DNA of 8,010 nucleotides, taken from positions 1-8,010 of the forward strand of contig DSAR01000191.1 in assembly GCA_011046405.1 (NCBI GenBank). The letters are read 5' to 3'. The position numbers were made by a program, and so were the translations under genes. Numbering within the stretch: position 1 is the stretch's first letter; each line of letters opens with the position of its first letter. Of this stretch, positions 5,951 to 8,010 are shown piece by piece. The notes beneath the pieces are model-generated. The model searched no databases. It saw nothing but the letters and a program-made list of their open reading frames with translations, and was not told the DNA's origin. The stretch comes from Chloroflexota bacterium. GTDB lineage: Bacteria > Chloroflexota > Anaerolineae > B4-G1.

Positions 5951-5983
5951 TATAATGGTAGCGTCAAATAGAGGAGGGGCAAG
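5951..5983 (+). promoter_or_regulatory. Minus-10 box and ribosome binding site of the metalloprotease gene
   Basis: A perfect TATAAT lies at 5951-5956. I see no good minus-35 box at 16-18 bases upstream; the best TTGACA (5898-5903) is 47 bases away, which is too far. An activator-dependent promoter would fit. GAGGAGG at 5971-5977 is a strong ribosome site, 6 bases before the ATG at 5984. The leader would be only about 20 nt. Confidence 0.55.
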
Positions 5984-7972
5984 ATGGCGTTGGGTAAATT
6001 TTTACGTTCATCGATCGGAGTAGGCCTGCTCATCTTATCCGTCACCTTCAGCCTAATCCAAACACATCCCGTTCGAGCCACAACCACACCTCCAACCACT
6101 TCCAACCGGGTACTCGTCCTACTCCAAGATGACACGCGGATGCACAACATCCAAACTACCCATTCAATCATCCACTCGTTAGAGATGGCAGGCGGCCATA
6201 TCATTCACATCTTTCCACCGTCCGCCTTCATCGCCGATGTGCCGGCGGGAGCTTGTATCCCATCCAACGCCTTCGTCTACGACGCCAAAGACGGCAAAAT
6301 CGACATCGATACCCTAAACGATCTACCTGATGCCGTCCACTACATCATCCACACCTGGAACGCTCTCATCGCCCCTCTCTCTCCCGCCGGCACATCCTAC
6401 CAACCGAACGCCCTTGAGTTGGAGCACGATCTGTCACGTAGGGCGATGCACCCTCCCCCCGTCGCCAGCACCCTCCAGAGTCTCACAACCAACGTCCTCA
6501 CGCCCGGTTACGCCGAAACCAGCGAGTTCTTCATCGGCCGGGTGGCGGTCGGTATCGTGCTGCCCGAAAGTGATGGCCGTGTCGATCCATCGACGGAGGA
6601 TTGGAGCACGGAGGAGCGCGCGTTGGTCATCAGCAAAATCACGGCCGCGCTGGATTGGTGGGCCACCCAGGAACCGGCGGCCAATCTCACTTTCGTCTAC
6701 GACGACGCCACGATGACGCCCATCCCGAGCAGTTACGAGCCGATCTCCCGACCATACAGCGACCAGTCCTTGTGGATCAATGAGGTGATGGGAAAAAAGG
6801 GGTACACCGAATCCAGCTATTTCGACCGCGTGCGCAGTTACAACAACGATATGCGCCAGATCCACGGAACCGATTGGGCGTTCACCATCTTCGTCGTCGA
6901 TAGTTCCAACGACGCCGACAATCGCTTCGCCGATGGCTACTTCGCCTATGCCTACCTGGGTGGGCCGTTTATGGTGATGACCTACGGAAACAATGGCTAC
7001 GGCCCGTCCAATATGGACGCCGTCGCCGCCCACGAAATCGGCCACATCTTCCACGCCCTCGACCAATATAGCAGCGCTTACCAACCCTGCACGCGCCGCT
7101 CAGGTTATCTGGGTGTGGAGAATCAAAACAGCCAATACGGAGACTGTGCATCGGATCAACCGAGCATCATGCGGGGACAGGTCACACCTTACACCAACGA
7201 AGCGCTTGACGCATACGCCCGTGGGCAAATCGGCTGGCGCGACTCCAATGGCAACGGCCTCCTCGACCCGCTCGATACGACGATCAGCCTGAGCAACATC
7301 AAGGTCGTCACCGACGGCCTGGTCTCCAACGTGCTGACCGTGACCGGCAATCTACTCGACGAGCCATTCCCCTCTCCCTTGCGCCGCAGCGTGACCATCA
7401 ACACCATCACCGGCATCCAGTACCAGGCGGATGGAGAGACGTGGATCGACGTCCCGGCGGCCGATGGCGCCTTCGACAGTTACAGTGCGGATTTTACCTT
7501 TAGCACGCCTCCCATCCCCACCGGCGAGACAGAGATCCTAATACGCGCGACGAACTCGGCTGGCAAAGTGATGACCCACACGATCGCCAACCTCTCCGTC
7601 GTTGATCCGGTAGATGAGATCATCCAAACAACCCTGACGCGCCTGGCCCGCCAGGGCGGGGACGACACAGCGAGCACGATGCTTTACAACGGGCAGGCGA
7701 CGTCGGAAATCAGTTACATCGCCGAGATGTATTACCGCATCGACGATGACGCCTGGCAGCCGCTCGTACCCGACGACGGTGTCTTCGACGAGCCCCAAGA
7801 GACGTTCACCCTGCTCGTTGATCTCACCGCCTTGCAACCCGGCGAGCACCGCATCCGGGCCTACGCTGTCGACGGTGTGGGGAACGTGGAATCCACCCCT
7901 GCCAGCGACTACATCACCATCGCGCCAAAGAGAGGCTACGTCTTCTTGCCGCTGGTGATGATGCACCCGTAG
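5984..7972 (+). CDS. Secreted metzincin-like zinc metalloprotease with Ig-like repeats
   Basis: This 662-aa protein starts with a signal peptide (basic GKFLRS, hydrophobic 11-25, likely cleavage near VRA at 30-32). Residues 42-240 form a region I cannot assign; its start resembles a propeptide. The active site is HEIGHIFHALD (350-360), with zinc ligands His350, His354 and probably Asp360, and Glu351 as base. SIMRG (394-398) is a plausible Met-turn. This resembles metzincins that use Asp as third ligand, except that His357 replaces the usual glycine. Cys369 and Cys388 may form a disulfide. DSNGNGLLDPLD (420-431) looks like a calcium-binding loop. Two related Ig-like repeats follow (about 465-540 and 570-645), sharing a Tyr, a Trp and DG-x-FD. 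The protein ends in GYVFLPLVMMHP, a FLPLV-type end that I associate with secreted Chloroflexota proteins. The ATG has a strong ribosome site 6 bases upstream. It is probably exported; substrate unknown. Confidence 0.87.
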   Translation: MALGKFLRSSIGVGLLILSVTFSLIQTHPVRATTTPPTTSNRVLVLLQDDTRMHNIQTTHSIIHSLEMAGGHIIHIFPPSAFIADVPAGACIPSNAFVYDAKDGKIDIDTLNDLPDAVHYIIHTWNALIAPLSPAGTSYQPNALELEHDLSRRAMHPPPVASTLQSLTTNVLTPGYAETSEFFIGRVAVGIVLPESDGRVDPSTEDWSTEERALVISKITAALDWWATQEPAANLTFVYDDATMTPIPSSYEPISRPYSDQSLWINEVMGKKGYTESSYFDRVRSYNNDMRQIHGTDWAFTIFVVDSSNDADNRFADGYFAYAYLGGPFMVMTYGNNGYGPSNMDAVAAHEIGHIFHALDQYSSAYQPCTRRSGYLGVENQNSQYGDCASDQPSIMRGQVTPYTNEALDAYARGQIGWRDSNGNGLLDPLDTTISLSNIKVVTDGLVSNVLTVTGNLLDEPFPSPLRRSVTINTITGIQYQADGETWIDVPAADGAFDSYSADFTFSTPPIPTGETEILIRATNSAGKVMTHTIANLSVVDPVDEIIQTTLTRLARQGGDDTASTMLYNGQATSEISYIAEMYYRIDDDAWQPLVPDDGVFDEPQETFTLLVDLTALQPGEHRIRAYAVDGVGNVESTPASDYITIAPKRGYVFLPLVMMHP

Positions 7973-8010
7973 CCCCCTGCCCCTTATGCAGCGCGAGGGC
8001 GATACTACGG

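Larger units (their letters stand above)
5132..5983. other. Divergent repeat-rich intergenic region, about 850 bp
   Basis: This stretch separates the minus-strand operon from the plus-strand metalloprotease. It holds the operon promoter, two hairpins (5283-5338), a 17-bp tandem array (5364-5431), a MITE-like palindromic element (5526-5635), short direct repeats of AATGCCAACT (5639-5648 and 5656-5665), a possible coding remnant (5711-5888) and the protease start signals. I see no convincing intact gene. Small frames in this region run through the repeats. Confidence 0.7.

Noticed and set aside
5984..6090. Lipoprotein signal in the metalloprotease
   Set aside because: No cysteine occurs in or just after the hydrophobic segment; a standard signal peptide fits better.
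6434..7084. 216-codon minus-strand frame inside the metalloprotease gene
   Set aside because: It is antisense to the HExxH catalytic region and has no start signal.

Overview
The window looks like a chromosomal segment of a GC-rich, non-model bacterium. The best guess is an Anaerolineae-like member of the Chloroflexota. This rests on a Ycf46-type AAA ATPase, secreted proteins built from FlgD-type and other Ig-like modules, a secreted protease ending in a short FLPLV-type C-terminal motif, and many small palindromic repeats between genes. The taxonomic call is an inference from gene style; no marker gene is present.

Layout. Positions 1-108 hold a compact structured repeat of three hairpins. 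It abuts a fragment of a transposase C-terminus (about 109-351, + strand) of the ISKra4-like type. Four genes on the minus strand, read from 5122 down to 400, form a tight array: a 98-aa acidic protein, a 535-aa Ycf46-like AAA ATPase, a 355-aa polytopic membrane protein with a proline-rich cytosolic tail, and a 570-aa two-span membrane protein with Ig-like domains on both sides of its second span. Gaps between them are 30, 3 and 4 nt, and a good sigma-70-type promoter (TTGGCG-17-TATAAT) lies upstream of the first gene. Positions 5123-5983 form a divergent, repeat-rich intergenic region. It contains two hairpins, a four-copy 17-bp tandem repeat, a roughly 110-bp MITE-like palindromic element with flanking 7-bp direct repeats, and a possible decayed coding remnant. 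On the + strand, 5984-7972 encodes a secreted 662-aa zinc metalloprotease with an HExxHxxxxxD site, a likely Met-turn, a calcium-loop-like motif and two C-terminal Ig-like repeats.

How the genes may work together. The minus-strand set looks like one functional unit: a cytosolic AAA ATPase, a small cytosolic partner, a multi-span membrane protein and an Ig-rich envelope protein. An ATP-driven remodelling or assembly machine at the membrane is a reasonable hypothesis, but no step of it is shown by the sequence. This operon is the best candidate for an undescribed system here. The divergent metalloprotease has its own start signals and need not be functionally linked.
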